NCBI GenBank assembly: GCA_017454565.1
Contig: JAFTCS010000160.1
Coordinates: 1-12,246 of the forward strand
From: Clostridia bacterium
GTDB lineage: Bacteria > Bacillota > Clostridia > Oscillospirales > Acutalibacteraceae
DNA: 12,246 bases
Direction of reading: 5' to 3'
The position numbers were made by a program, and so were the translations under genes. This document shows positions 5,711-12,246 of this stretch, piece by piece (the first letter of the stretch is position 1; every line of letters begins with the position of its first letter). Under the pieces are notes generated by a model, which made no database searches, was not told where the DNA came from, and worked only from the letters and a program-made list of their open reading frames with translations.

Positions 5711-7651
5711 TCATATATCAAGATTCTGGACATACTTTGCGTTTTTCTCTATGAATTCTCTTCTCGGCTCTACCTTATCACCCATAAGAATGGTAAACAC
5801 CTCGTCTGCGGCTGCCGCATCCTCCATCTCCACACGGAGCATAATTCTGGTGGCAGGGTCCATAGTGGTCTCCCAGAGCTGTTCGGCGTCCATCTCACCA
5901 AGACCTTTATAGCGCTGTATCTCATACTTGCCGCCAAGCTCCTCCATTATCTTATCCCTTTCCTGATCGGAATAGGCATAGTGGTGCTCCTTGCCCTTGG
6001 TTATCCTGTAGAGCGGGGGCTGAGCTATATAAATGTGTCCTTCTTCGATAAGCGGACGCATAAAGCGGAAGAAGAATGTGAGCATCAGGGTCCTGATGTG
6101 GGAGCCGTCGACATCGGCATCCGCCATGATTATTATTTTGCCGTAGCGCAGCTTGTTCAGGTCTATTTCATCACCGATACCGCAGCCCAGGGCCGTAATT
6201 ACCGGCATGAGCTTGTCATTGCCGTATACCTTGTCAAGCCTTGCCTTTTCTACGTTGAGCATCTTGCCCCAGAGAGGCAGGATCGCCTGAAAACGCCTGT
6301 CACGGCCGCCCTTTGCGGAACCTCCTGCGGAATCGCCCTCAACGATGTAAATTTCTGTCTCGTCAACATTTTTAGACTGGCAGTCGGCAAGCTTTCCGGG
6401 CAGACCGGCGCCCTCCATGGCAGTCTTTCTTCTGGCAAGATCCCTTGCCTTTCGTGCGGCGTCCCTTGCCCTTGCCGCCATAAGAGCTTTTTCAAAGATA
6501 GCCTTGGCTGTTGCGGGGTTTTCTTCAAGATACTGCTCTAATTTCTCACTTACAAGCTTGTCTACAAGGGTCCTCATTTCTGTATTGCCAAGCTTTGCCT
6601 TTGTCTGGCTTTCAAACTGGGCGTCCTTCAGCTTTACGCTGATGACCGCAGTAAGACCTTCTCTGACGTCCTCACCGCTGAGGTTCTTTTCGCCCTCTTT
6701 TATGAGATTGAACTTTCTTGCATAATCGTTCATCACTCTGGTAAGAGAACGCTTGAAGCCTTCCTCATGGGTTCCGCCGTCGTTTGTGTGTATATTATTT
6801 GCAAAAGAAAGTATCAGTTCGTTGTAGCTTTCGTTATACTGCATGGCGATCTCGGCAGAAGCGGTGTCGTCGTCATTCTTTGCCTGAAAATGTATTATAT
6901 CCGGATGAATGACATCCAGCGCCCTTTTCTTGTGGATATAATCTACAAAGCTTGAAACCCCGCCCTCATAGCAGAAATCGTTGCTGACTATGTTTTCAGG
7001 GTCACGCTCGTCCGTCAGCTCGATATGTACTCCGGCATTAAGGAAAGCCTGCTCCCTGAGTCTTGTGGAAAGCACCTCATAGTCATAGACGTCCGTTTCG
7101 ACAAAGATCTCCCGGTCAGCCTTGAAGGTAACTGTGGTACCGGTTTTATTGCCTTTTCCGATCTTTTCAAGCTCAGTCGCCTGATTTCCTCTTTCAAAGC
7201 GCTGACGGTACACATCTGTTCCGTCGCAGACCTCTACCTCTGTCCACTCCGAAAGAGCGTTCACTACTGACGCGCCTACACCGTGAAGACCTCCGGCGAC
7301 TTTATAGCCTCCGCCGCCGAACTTTCCTCCCGCATGAAGCACCGTGAACACGACCGTTACCGCCGGTATGCCAAGCTTAGGCTGTATGCCTACGGGAATA
7401 CCTCGTCCGTCGTCGGTCACCTTTATTATTTCGCCGGGAAGTATACGCACGTCTATTTTCGTGCAATAGCCTGCCAGTGCCTCGTCTATTGAGTTATCCA
7501 CTATCTCATAAACCAGATGATGAAGCCCTCTCGGTCCGGTAGAACCAATGTACATTCCGGGGCGCTTTCTGACAGCTTCAAGTCCCTCAAGCACCTGTAT
7601 TTCGTCCGCTCCGTATTTTTCCGTTGTCTGAGATATTTCGTTCAGATCCAT
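5711..7651 (-). CDS. gyrB: DNA gyrase subunit B
   Basis: The 646-residue ATPase subunit of DNA gyrase. The start is ATG 7651-7649, nine bases after AGGAGG; an in-frame start 11 codons upstream has no good ribosome site. The GHKL ATPase domain has YEIVDNSIDEALAG with the catalytic Glu49 and Mg-binding Asn53, DDGRGIPVGIQ (80-90) and GLHGVGASVVNALS (121-134). The transducer domain has the QTK lysine (about 351). The TOPRIM domain has EGDSAGGSAK (438-447), PLWGKMLNVEKAR (459-471) and DADVDGSHIRT (511-521), carrying the metal-binding Glu438, Asp511 and Asp513. Near the C-terminus is YKGLGEMDAEQLWETTMDP. Everything needed for activity is present. It begins a transcription unit after a long structured gap and is followed by three accessory genes before gyrA. 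Confidence 0.98.
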   Translation of the reverse strand: MDLNEISQTTEKYGADEIQVLEGLEAVRKRPGMYIGSTGPRGLHHLVYEIVDNSIDEALAGYCTKIDVRILPGEIIKVTDDGRGIPVGIQPKLGIPAVTVVFTVLHAGGKFGGGGYKVAGGLHGVGASVVNALSEWTEVEVCDGTDVYRQRFERGNQATELEKIGKGNKTGTTVTFKADREIFVETDVYDYEVLSTRLREQAFLNAGVHIELTDERDPENIVSNDFCYEGGVSSFVDYIHKKRALDVIHPDIIHFQAKNDDDTASAEIAMQYNESYNELILSFANNIHTNDGGTHEEGFKRSLTRVMNDYARKFNLIKEGEKNLSGEDVREGLTAVISVKLKDAQFESQTKAKLGNTEMRTLVDKLVSEKLEQYLEENPATAKAIFEKALMAARARDAARKARDLARRKTAMEGAGLPGKLADCQSKNVDETEIYIVEGDSAGGSAKGGRDRRFQAILPLWGKMLNVEKARLDKVYGNDKLMPVITALGCGIGDEIDLNKLRYGKIIIMADADVDGSHIRTLMLTFFFRFMRPLIEEGHIYIAQPPLYRITKGKEHHYAYSDQERDKIMEELGGKYEIQRYKGLGEMDAEQLWETTMDPATRIMLRVEMEDAAAADEVFTILMGDKVEPRREFIEKNAKYVQNLDI

Positions 7652-7718
7652 ATTTCTGTACCTCCTTTTCCCCATTCGCAGCATCGTCCTGAAAAGACTG
7701 ACATCAGGTACGGGGCAG

Positions 7719-7774
7719 CACTCCGGCTGTTGCTTTCATGCGCAGATCCCGGAGTGTTCCGAGGGCTAACCCTC
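7719..7774 (-). promoter_or_regulatory. Hairpins in the probable gyrB leader
   Basis: Two perfect inverted repeats lie between the likely gyrB promoter and its ribosome site. One is GAGGG-4 nt-CCCTC (7761-7774). The other is CACTCCGG/CCGGAGTG (7719-7726 with 7749-7756) around a 22-nt loop. In the minus-strand RNA a third, weaker pairing CCTGA...TCAGG follows near 7690-7710. The leader from the putative start site to the ATG would be about 140 nt. No U-run follows either hairpin, so they do not look like simple terminators. A regulatory role is an inference. Confidence 0.4.
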
Positions 7775-7800
7775 AATAAAAATCGTTTATTTTCATCTAT

Positions 7801-7830
7801 TTTATACTAATATCAGATTTAAAAGTGGAC
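7801..7830 (-). promoter_or_regulatory. Candidate gyrB promoter
   Basis: On the minus strand an AT-rich stretch contains TATAAAAT (about 7806-7799), a good -10-like element preceded by TTAG. The upstream -35 region is weak: TTGTCC lies 20 bp away, longer than ideal, and no better box is seen. It is placed between the repeat element and the gyrB leader hairpins, downstream of the terminator that closes the dnaN unit, which is where a gyrB promoter is expected. Low certainty. Confidence 0.3.
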
Positions 7831-7837
7831 AAACAAT

Positions 7838-7940
7838 AGAGTTTCGCCAGCCTTTTTAAAGGCTGCGGTTTCCAAAGACAGAGCCTTTGGCCGCTCTCCG
7901 CAGAGAGCGAAACTCTTCGGAGGTTCGGGGGCGCAGCCCC
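7838..7940. repeat. Multibranched structured intergenic element
   Basis: AGAGTTTCGC (7838-7847) pairs perfectly with GCGAAACTCT (7907-7916) to close a loop containing three hairpins. These are CAGCCTTT/AAAGGCTG (7848-7865), CGG-CCAAAG with CTTTGG-CCG (7866-7893) and CTCTC/GAGAG (7894-7907, sharing one base with the closing stem). A separate hairpin GGGGC-GCA-GCCCC follows at 7928-7940. Two parts match copy A of the repeat downstream of the lipoprotein gene: the AGTTTCGC plus AGCCTTT hairpin module, and the GGGGCGC-GCCCC hairpin. So it appears to be a mosaic member of the same repeat family. All pairs are Watson-Crick, so either strand could fold. It lies in the gap between two transcription units and has no convincing coding content. 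Confidence 0.75.
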
Positions 7941-8019
7941 TGACTTCTAAGGCGTTTATCCTGTCCCTTATAAAGTACAGGATGCTAAATCCATCTGTTT
8001 ACATGATAATAGTATTAAA

Positions 8020-8058
8020 GGCGGATAAAACAATTATCGCTTTTTATTTTTATCCGCC
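8020..8058 (-). terminator. Probable terminator of the dnaN-recF-remB unit
   Basis: An 11-bp perfect inverted repeat GGCGGATAAAA (8020-8030) and TTTTATCCGCC (8048-8058) with a 17-nt loop. It spans the last codons and the stop of the small zinc-ribbon gene. On the minus strand it is followed by TTTAATACTATTA, a moderately U-rich tail. Position and shape fit a rho-independent terminator overlapping a gene end, though the loop is longer than usual. Confidence 0.6.
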
Positions 8059-8378
8059 GGCTTCTGCATCTTTTTTGGCAGCTTATAAAACCTTACAAAA
8101 AGCGGGGATATCACAAAGGCCGTCAGTATAACGGAGGCGTCCAACATAACTATAAAAATGAAAGTATCCTTTCCGATATCCGGCACAGTATTGAAAAGCA
8201 CCAGATTGACTATTACCATCAGCACACAGGCTATGGCTATGGGTACAGCCCTGTATATCTTCTTTACAGCAAAGCGCTTTTTGCAGTGATAGCACTCCTG
8301 TATCTTTCCCTTAAAAGAAATTACGTCCTTATATCTGTATTTTGCCCAACAATAAGGACAAACCTGATATTTAGGCAT
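8034..8378 (-). CDS. Small zinc-ribbon membrane protein (CXXC-X18-CXXC plus two helices)
   Basis: A 114-residue protein starting at ATG 8378, four bases after GAGGAG, itself 23 nt after the stop of the upstream gene. Four cysteines, C7-P-Y-C10 and C29-Y-H-C32, form a treble-clef or zinc-ribbon-like head with an 18-residue spacer. Two membrane helices follow (about 44-62 and 73-95), then a basic tail (KLPKKMQKPADKNKKR). This layout resembles the short Firmicutes 'CXXC-20-CXXC' proteins of unknown function. The upstream neighbour has the same head (19-residue spacer) and helix pair, so the two look like tandem paralogues. The head is most simply placed in the cytoplasm with zinc bound, but neither is proved. 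It is the last gene of the dnaN-led cluster. Confidence 0.85.
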   Translation of the reverse strand: MPKYQVCPYCWAKYRYKDVISFKGKIQECYHCKKRFAVKKIYRAVPIAIACVLMVIVNLVLFNTVPDIGKDTFIFIVMLDASVILTAFVISPLFVRFYKLPKKMQKPADKNKKR

Positions 8379-8401
8379 ATATCTCCTCTTCTCCTGCCGT
8401 A

Positions 8402-9337
8402 TCATTCATTCCGGTACTTTCCGGCGCTGTCATCGGTCTCATAATCTTCCCCGGCATATTCTCCGGGCTGCTCATAGTTATACTCTTCTTCATACCCCTC
8501 CGGAGAATTATCATATTCTTCATATCTCTCCGGCTGAGTATATTCATTTTCTCCGGCATATTCTCCGGGAACCTCATAATTTTCTTCTCCGGAATACTCT
8601 TCCGGCTGCCCGTAATTCTCTTCGTTATATTCTCCGGCATTTTCATAGACATCGTCCGCCGGTTCTCCGGGATCCTGCTCTTCACCGCCGTCCGTGAAGT
8701 CGTCACCCTCGGTTATTCTGTCCTGGGTTATCTCAAAATCTATCTTGGTGTTGCCTATATCCTCCGGTTCACCATCGGCAGGCTGATATTCCTGATCTGT
8801 AAAGCCGTTTTTCTCTATATTGCTCTTTTTGGCTTTCATAAACCTTGCGGAGAAATCGTCCTCAACGTCAAGAGTCACAGGCTTTGCTGCGTTCTGTATT
8901 GCCTCCAGCGCCGTTTCGTTAGGCATAGCTGAGGCTCTTTTTTCAAGTATCTTGTTCACGGCGGACTTATCCTTACACGGGATAAGCTTTACGAAGAACG
9001 GTATTGTAATGTAAAAAATGATAAACGGCGCCAATACACAGGCGATCCCCATGTAGCTTCCGTGATCTCCGCCCAGAGTGTAAAGCACTACTATCAGCAG
9101 AGCCACAATGCACACCGCACTGGCAAGAGCGTATGCTCCCCTGCTTATGACCACATTTGATATGCACTTGCAGGAGCTGCAGTTGTGTTCGCCCTTTGTC
9201 TTCATGAACATGGAGCCTATGTAGCCTATTTTTTTATGACAATAAGGACATCTCGGCAGTTTAATTGTATTTGACACCGCAGTATCATTCCTTTCCCTGT
9301 TTTTGAGGTATATTCCGGGCATGACGTATAAGGTCAC
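8402..9337 (-). CDS. Zinc-ribbon membrane protein with a long Tyr/Glu-rich tail
   Basis: A 311-residue protein. The GTG at 9337 is eight bases after AGGAG at the end of remB and is the best-supported start; a GTG at 9277 with weaker AAAGGA is possible and would place the cysteines nearer the N-terminus, as in the downstream paralogue. The head carries C30-PY-C33 and C53-SS-C56 with a 19-residue spacer, a likely zinc ribbon. Membrane helices run about 67-88 and 95-118. Residues 119-180 are mixed polar. From about 184 to 305 the chain is highly acidic and rich in Tyr, Gly, Pro and Asn, with degenerate repeats around GEYAGE (258-263 and 292-297) and EEY motifs. The tail should be disordered. I know of no assigned function; a membrane-anchored scaffold or interaction tail near the replication genes is only a guess. 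Confidence 0.85.
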   Translation of the reverse strand: MTLYVMPGIYLKNRERNDTAVSNTIKLPRCPYCHKKIGYIGSMFMKTKGEHNCSSCKCISNVVISRGAYALASAVCIVALLIVVLYTLGGDHGSYMGIACVLAPFIIFYITIPFFVKLIPCKDKSAVNKILEKRASAMPNETALEAIQNAAKPVTLDVEDDFSARFMKAKKSNIEKNGFTDQEYQPADGEPEDIGNTKIDFEITQDRITEGDDFTDGGEEQDPGEPADDVYENAGEYNEENYGQPEEYSGEENYEVPGEYAGENEYTQPERYEEYDNSPEGYEEEYNYEQPGEYAGEDYETDDSAGKYRNE

Positions 9338-9340
9338 GCT

Positions 9341-9607
9341 CTATTCTCCTGTCATGTTCATCTGAGAGGCTCTTTTTATCAGGGTTACCGGCGAAAGCTG
9401 GCATATATATATCCTGAAGCCTTCCTTTTCACGGCACAGTACGAAGGATTTCGGCAGCTCGGCGGATACGTTCACTATCATTCCGCTTTTTTCGGCTGAC
9501 GCAAGAAAATCTCTTGTCCTGCCCGAAACCGTTGAACCCTCCAGATCAAAAATTCCTATTATATCGTCTTTTCTGATAACAGTGTCGTTTCCCAGATGAA
9601 GATACAA
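9341..9607 (-). CDS. remB: Extracellular matrix regulator RemB (YaaB family, DUF370)
   Basis: An 88-residue protein starting at TTG 9607, seven bases after GGAGGA, which lies in the last codons of recF; only three bases separate the genes. The sequence MYLHLGNDTVIRKDDIIGIF (1-20) and the later SPVTLIKRA (72-80) match the B. subtilis RemB/YaaB family, which in that organism sits in the same place after recF. RemB is a small regulator of matrix genes and biofilm formation in B. subtilis, related to the DNA-binding RemA. The role in this organism is inferred by family and position only. Residues 30-45 differ from B. subtilis RemB, as is common in clostridial members. Confidence 0.92.
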   Translation of the reverse strand: MYLHLGNDTVIRKDDIIGIFDLEGSTVSGRTRDFLASAEKSGMIVNVSAELPKSFVLCREKEGFRIYICQLSPVTLIKRASQMNMTGE

Positions 9608-9610
9608 GCA

Positions 9611-10708
9611 TTATTCCTCCATAGAAAATATTTTTCCGTTTTCTATCTTTACAATATTTCCGGCGTCGGATATTTCCTCGCAGCATGTGATAAATACCTG
9701 CATTCCCTCAAGCTTATTCAGAAGATAATTCTGTCTTGAAGGGTCAAGCTCGCTCAGAACGTCGTCAAGGAGAATGACCGGCTGCTCTCCCCTTTCCTTT
9801 CCGATAACGTAGGCTTCTGCAAGCTTCATGGCAAGCACTGCGCTCCTCTGCTGACCCTGTGAACCGAATTTTCTTGCGTCCCTGTCGTTTATCTTCACCG
9901 AAAGATCATCACGGTGTACTCCGACTGTGGTGTAGCCGCACATAATATCCTCCTGCCGTCTGGCTTCAAGTGCTGATATCATTGTTTTTATCAGCTCCTG
10001 CGGGGATTCTTCTCCGTTTTCAGTCAGACTTGACTTATATTCCAGAGTGAGAGTTTCTCTTCCCGATGATATCCCGTCATAAAAGCCGCCTGCGGGTCCT
10101 GAGAGCAGCTTTACATATCTGCGGCGTTCGGCGGAGATCTTCACTCCCGTTTCCGCAAGCTTTTCGTCCCATACGTCAAGCATGTCCTCAAGCTGTCTGT
10201 TTTTAGGAATATCCTTCAGCAGCGCATTCCTTTCGTTCAGCGCTCTTTTGTAGCGGCTGAGTGTTACCGCGTATGAGGGCTTTATCTGGCACAGAGCCGC
10301 GTCTATAAAGTTTCGTCTCTCTTCGGGGCCGTTTTTTATCAGGCTGAGGTGGTTAGGTGAGAACACCACTGCACAGAAGCTGCCTATTATCTGTGACATC
10401 TGCTTTTTCGGTACGTCATTGAGGACTGCACTCCGCTTTCCGCCGGAAATTGTGATTTCTATTCCCTGTCCCCGTTCTTCGGATTCAAAGCAAAGTGAGA
10501 TTTTTGCATATTTTGTTCCGAAAGCGACAAGTTCATTTTCTCTTGCGCCGCGGAACGACCTGCCTCCTGTGAAAAGCCATATACATTCCAGCAGATTTGT
10601 CTTACCCTGAGCATTGTCACCATAGATGACGTTTATTCCCTTTGCCGGAAAAAATATATCTGTTTTCAGATTTCTGTAATTTTCAAAGGATATACTTTTT
10701 ATAAACAA
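9611..10708 (-). CDS. recF: DNA replication/repair protein RecF
   Basis: A 365-residue SMC-like ATPase that works with RecO and RecR to load RecA at gaps and stalled forks. The start is TTG 10708, seven bases after GAGGTG; this gives MFIKSISFENYRNLK, matching the usual RecF N-terminus. A longer in-frame reading from TTG 10723 has no good site. Walker A is GDNAQGKTN (30-38). The ABC-type signature is SQGQQRS (about 283-289) and Walker B with the D-loop is LLDDVLSELD (313-322). Length is normal. It begins one base after the stop of the S4-domain gene and ends three bases before remB, so translation of these genes is probably coupled. Confidence 0.97.
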   Translation of the reverse strand: MFIKSISFENYRNLKTDIFFPAKGINVIYGDNAQGKTNLLECIWLFTGGRSFRGARENELVAFGTKYAKISLCFESEERGQGIEITISGGKRSAVLNDVPKKQMSQIIGSFCAVVFSPNHLSLIKNGPEERRNFIDAALCQIKPSYAVTLSRYKRALNERNALLKDIPKNRQLEDMLDVWDEKLAETGVKISAERRRYVKLLSGPAGGFYDGISSGRETLTLEYKSSLTENGEESPQELIKTMISALEARRQEDIMCGYTTVGVHRDDLSVKINDRDARKFGSQGQQRSAVLAMKLAEAYVIGKERGEQPVILLDDVLSELDPSRQNYLLNKLEGMQVFITCCEEISDAGNIVKIENGKIFSMEE

Positions 10709-10709
10709 G

Positions 10710-10928
10710 TCAGCACACCTCAATGACCCTGCCGTTACAGAGAGCCTTGTCTCCCCTGTGCATTTTTTTGCCTCGCTGGGTGCATATCTCCCCGTTTACA
10801 AGCACTTCGCCTGACTGTATGGCTAACTTTGCCTGACCTCCGGTGCCGAATTCACCTGTCATTTTCAGCAGATCACAGAGCCTGATGTATTCTTCGGTCT
10901 CTTTCAGCTTAAAACTATCATTTGTCAT
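10710..10928 (-). CDS. rlbA: S4-domain RNA-binding protein, YaaA/RlbA type
   Basis: A 72-residue protein containing little more than an S4 RNA-binding domain: LCDLLKMTGEFGTGGQAKLA (17-36), VLVNGE (42-47), then QRGKKMHRGD (51-60). The same small gene lies between dnaN and recF in B. subtilis (yaaA), where the product has been linked to late 50S ribosome assembly. The ATG at 10928 overlaps the end of dnaN by 11 bases, and GAGGT seven bases upstream lies inside dnaN, suggesting translational coupling. Nothing unusual is visible. Confidence 0.93.
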   Translation of the reverse strand: MTNDSFKLKETEEYIRLCDLLKMTGEFGTGGQAKLAIQSGEVLVNGEICTQRGKKMHRGDKALCNGRVIEVC

Positions 10929-12024
10929 TTCTTAACCTCACAGGAAGCACCAGGAATATAAAGCTTTCACCTTCACTGGGCATCAGAACTATCGGGCTGA
11001 GAGGACCGTTCATGTGTATCTTTACTTCGTCGGTGTCGGTATTTTTCAGCGCGTCCAGCATGTATTTGTTGTCGAAGCCTATTTCGAGATCCTCACCGTC
11101 AATATCGGCTTCAAATTCGTCATAAGCCTGACCGAGCGGAGTGTTGCAGGAGGTTTTTATTGCTCCGTTGTCTATTCTGCATCTTATCGGACTCTTCATT
11201 CTTTCATTCAGCAGCAGTGACATTCTGTCAATGGTGTCGATGAACTTTCTTGTGTTTACCTTCAGCTCGGTTGAATGTGTGTTTGGTATTGCTGCCTTGT
11301 AGTTCATGAATTCATCTTCGATAAGTCTTGTTATTATCGAATATTCGTCTATTCTGAAAATTATGTGTCTGCTGCCGACGGTTATGGTCACGTTCTCGGT
11401 GCTGTCGTTTATGAGCTTCTGTACCTCGGAAAGTGACTTTCCGGGAACAATGAATTTCTTCTCTCCGTCATATTCTATGTTTTCCTTGCGGATCGCAAGT
11501 CTGTATCCGTCAACGGAGATGATTTTCATGGTTTTGTTTTCGATCTCGAACAGAGAACCCTTGTGGGCAGGTTTTATATCCTTGTCAGAAATTGCATATA
11601 TGGTCTGGCTTATCATGCTGCGAAGGAGCTCTCCGTTTACTGTAATAGGGTCGCTTGCGGAAATTGTGGGAAGTTCGGGGAATTCCTTGTCGGGTATGCC
11701 GATGATCTTGTAGTCAGACTTTCCGCTGGTGATGTATATTGTGAGCTTTTCATCGGCTTCTATGTTTATATGATCTTCCGGCATTCTTCTTATAATGTCA
11801 GAGAAAAGCTTTGCGCCTACAACGACTGCCCCCTCTGCATATATTATAGCGTCTATAGAGGTGGTTATGCCTATTTCCAGATCATAGCCTGTGAGCACGA
11901 TCCTGCCGTTATTGGTTCTTATGAGTATTCCTTCAAGAGCCGGCATGGTGGATTTTGCGGAGACTGCTCTTTGTACATTTAACACAGCTTCGTTAAGTTT
12001 TTGCTTGCTGCAGGAGAATTTCAT
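10918..12024 (-). CDS. dnaN: DNA polymerase III beta subunit (sliding clamp)
   Basis: A 368-residue clamp that encircles DNA and tethers the replicative polymerase and repair enzymes. Start ATG 12024 follows AAGGAAGG (12030-12037). The chain has the three similar domains of about 120 residues expected of beta clamps: an N-terminal part with STMPALEGILIRT and LTGYDLEIGI, a central part with SVDGYRLAIRKE, and the C-terminal FLVLPVRL, the family's typical final strand close to the partner-binding pocket. Length is normal for Firmicutes. It heads a tightly packed set with rlbA, recF and remB, as in many Gram-positive origins; dnaA is expected just beyond the right edge of the window. Confidence 0.98.
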   Translation of the reverse strand: MKFSCSKQKLNEAVLNVQRAVSAKSTMPALEGILIRTNNGRIVLTGYDLEIGITTSIDAIIYAEGAVVVGAKLFSDIIRRMPEDHINIEADEKLTIYITSGKSDYKIIGIPDKEFPELPTISASDPITVNGELLRSMISQTIYAISDKDIKPAHKGSLFEIENKTMKIISVDGYRLAIRKENIEYDGEKKFIVPGKSLSEVQKLINDSTENVTITVGSRHIIFRIDEYSIITRLIEDEFMNYKAAIPNTHSTELKVNTRKFIDTIDRMSLLLNERMKSPIRCRIDNGAIKTSCNTPLGQAYDEFEADIDGEDLEIGFDNKYMLDALKNTDTDEVKIHMNGPLSPIVLMPSEGESFIFLVLPVRLRNDK

Positions 12025-12052
12025 TTTATCCTTCCTTTTCGGTTTTTGGTTT

Positions 12053-12069
12053 TATATAACAGTTATATA
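12053..12069. promoter_or_regulatory. AT-rich palindrome in the dnaN promoter region
   Basis: TATATAAC-A-GTTATATA, a perfect 8-bp inverted repeat around a single base, about 29-45 nt upstream of the dnaN start. On the minus strand it offers -10-like hexamers (TATAAC, and TG-T-TATATA). I see no good matching -35. It could be a core promoter element, a repressor site, or an easily melted segment. Confidence 0.4.
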
Positions 12070-12099
12070 TTTCAGTGGTAGTAGTAGAGGCGGTTTATT

Positions 12100-12246
12100 T
12101 GTTGATAACCCTGAAATGCCTTGTAAATTCCGGCATTTCAGGAAATCCTGACCTGTTGGGACGTGTTGGTGCCGGGTGGAAAATTTCAGGGGATAATTTT
12201 ATTGTCAACATGACTGTTGAATCATGTTGGTGGAATGTTAAAAACT
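12100..12246. other. Probable dnaA-dnaN spacer with a DnaA-box-like site and inverted repeats (candidate origin segment)
   Basis: No gene is seen between dnaN and the window edge. TTATCAACA on the minus strand (12108-12100) differs from the DnaA box TTATCCACA at one base; two further sites (near 12188-12196 and 12176-12184) differ at two. Three perfect inverted repeats are present: CCTGAAATGCC/GGCATTTCAGG (12110-12142), TCAGG-AAAT-CCTGA (12138-12151) and CAACATGA/TCATGTTG (12206-12229). Position upstream of dnaN fits the downstream part of a bipartite Firmicutes origin, but the box density is low, so the main origin may lie upstream of dnaA, outside the window. Confidence 0.45.

Noticed and set aside
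5669..6541. A 290-codon plus-strand open frame inside gyrB
   Set aside because: It runs antisense to well-conserved gyrB sequence, has no ribosome site, and its translation has no recognisable domain. It is a by-product of gyrB codon use.
7958..7983. Inverted repeat ATCCTGT/ACAGGAT with a 12-nt loop between the terminator and the repeat element
   Set aside because: It is perfect over 7 bp but has no following U-run and no clear partner feature; too short to assign a role.
12203..12208. A perfect TTGACA on the minus strand, about 180 nt upstream of dnaN
   Set aside because: At 16-18 bp downstream there is no acceptable -10 hexamer, so it is not called as a promoter.

Overview
The window looks like a chromosomal replication-origin neighbourhood from a Gram-positive Clostridia-type bacterium, most likely a Ruminococcus-like member of the Oscillospiraceae. 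The taxon is an inference. It rests on the dnaN-yaaA/rlbA-recF-remB-gyrB-gyrA order, Firmicutes-type GyrA and GyrB motifs, strong purine Shine-Dalgarno sites, many TTG starts and GC-rich structured intergenic repeats. No 16S gene or other decisive marker is present.

Right to left on the minus strand: the end of the window (12025-12246) is the spacer upstream of dnaN, probably the dnaA-dnaN spacer, with one near-consensus DnaA box and several perfect inverted repeats. Then come dnaN (sliding clamp), a small S4-domain RNA-binding gene, recF and remB, all overlapping or nearly touching. They are followed by two adjacent genes for membrane proteins that both have a CXXC...CXXC zinc-ribbon-like head and two transmembrane helices. 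The first of these has a long Tyr/Glu-rich tail. A hairpin over the last stop codon (8020-8058) probably ends this transcription unit.

A 382-base gap (7652-8033) holds a multibranched inverted-repeat element and a probable structured gyrB leader. gyrB is followed by a YcxB-like membrane protein, a hotdog acyl-CoA thioesterase and a short two-helix membrane protein, and then by gyrA. So the two gyrase subunit genes lie on one strand but are separated by three accessory genes.

At the left end, on the plus strand, are the 3' end of a gene whose product ends in a peptidoglycan-binding-like domain and a lipoprotein gene with an internally duplicated domain. They converge on gyrA. The 398-base gap between the convergent genes has a bidirectional terminator in the middle. 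On either side of it lie two copies, in opposite orientation, of a roughly 97-99 nt repeat. The two copies differ by paired substitutions that keep their hairpins intact, which is the most striking non-coding signal in the window. The rest is mostly conserved housekeeping content; the less ordinary parts are the structured repeats, the membrane zinc-ribbon pair and the duplicated lipoprotein.
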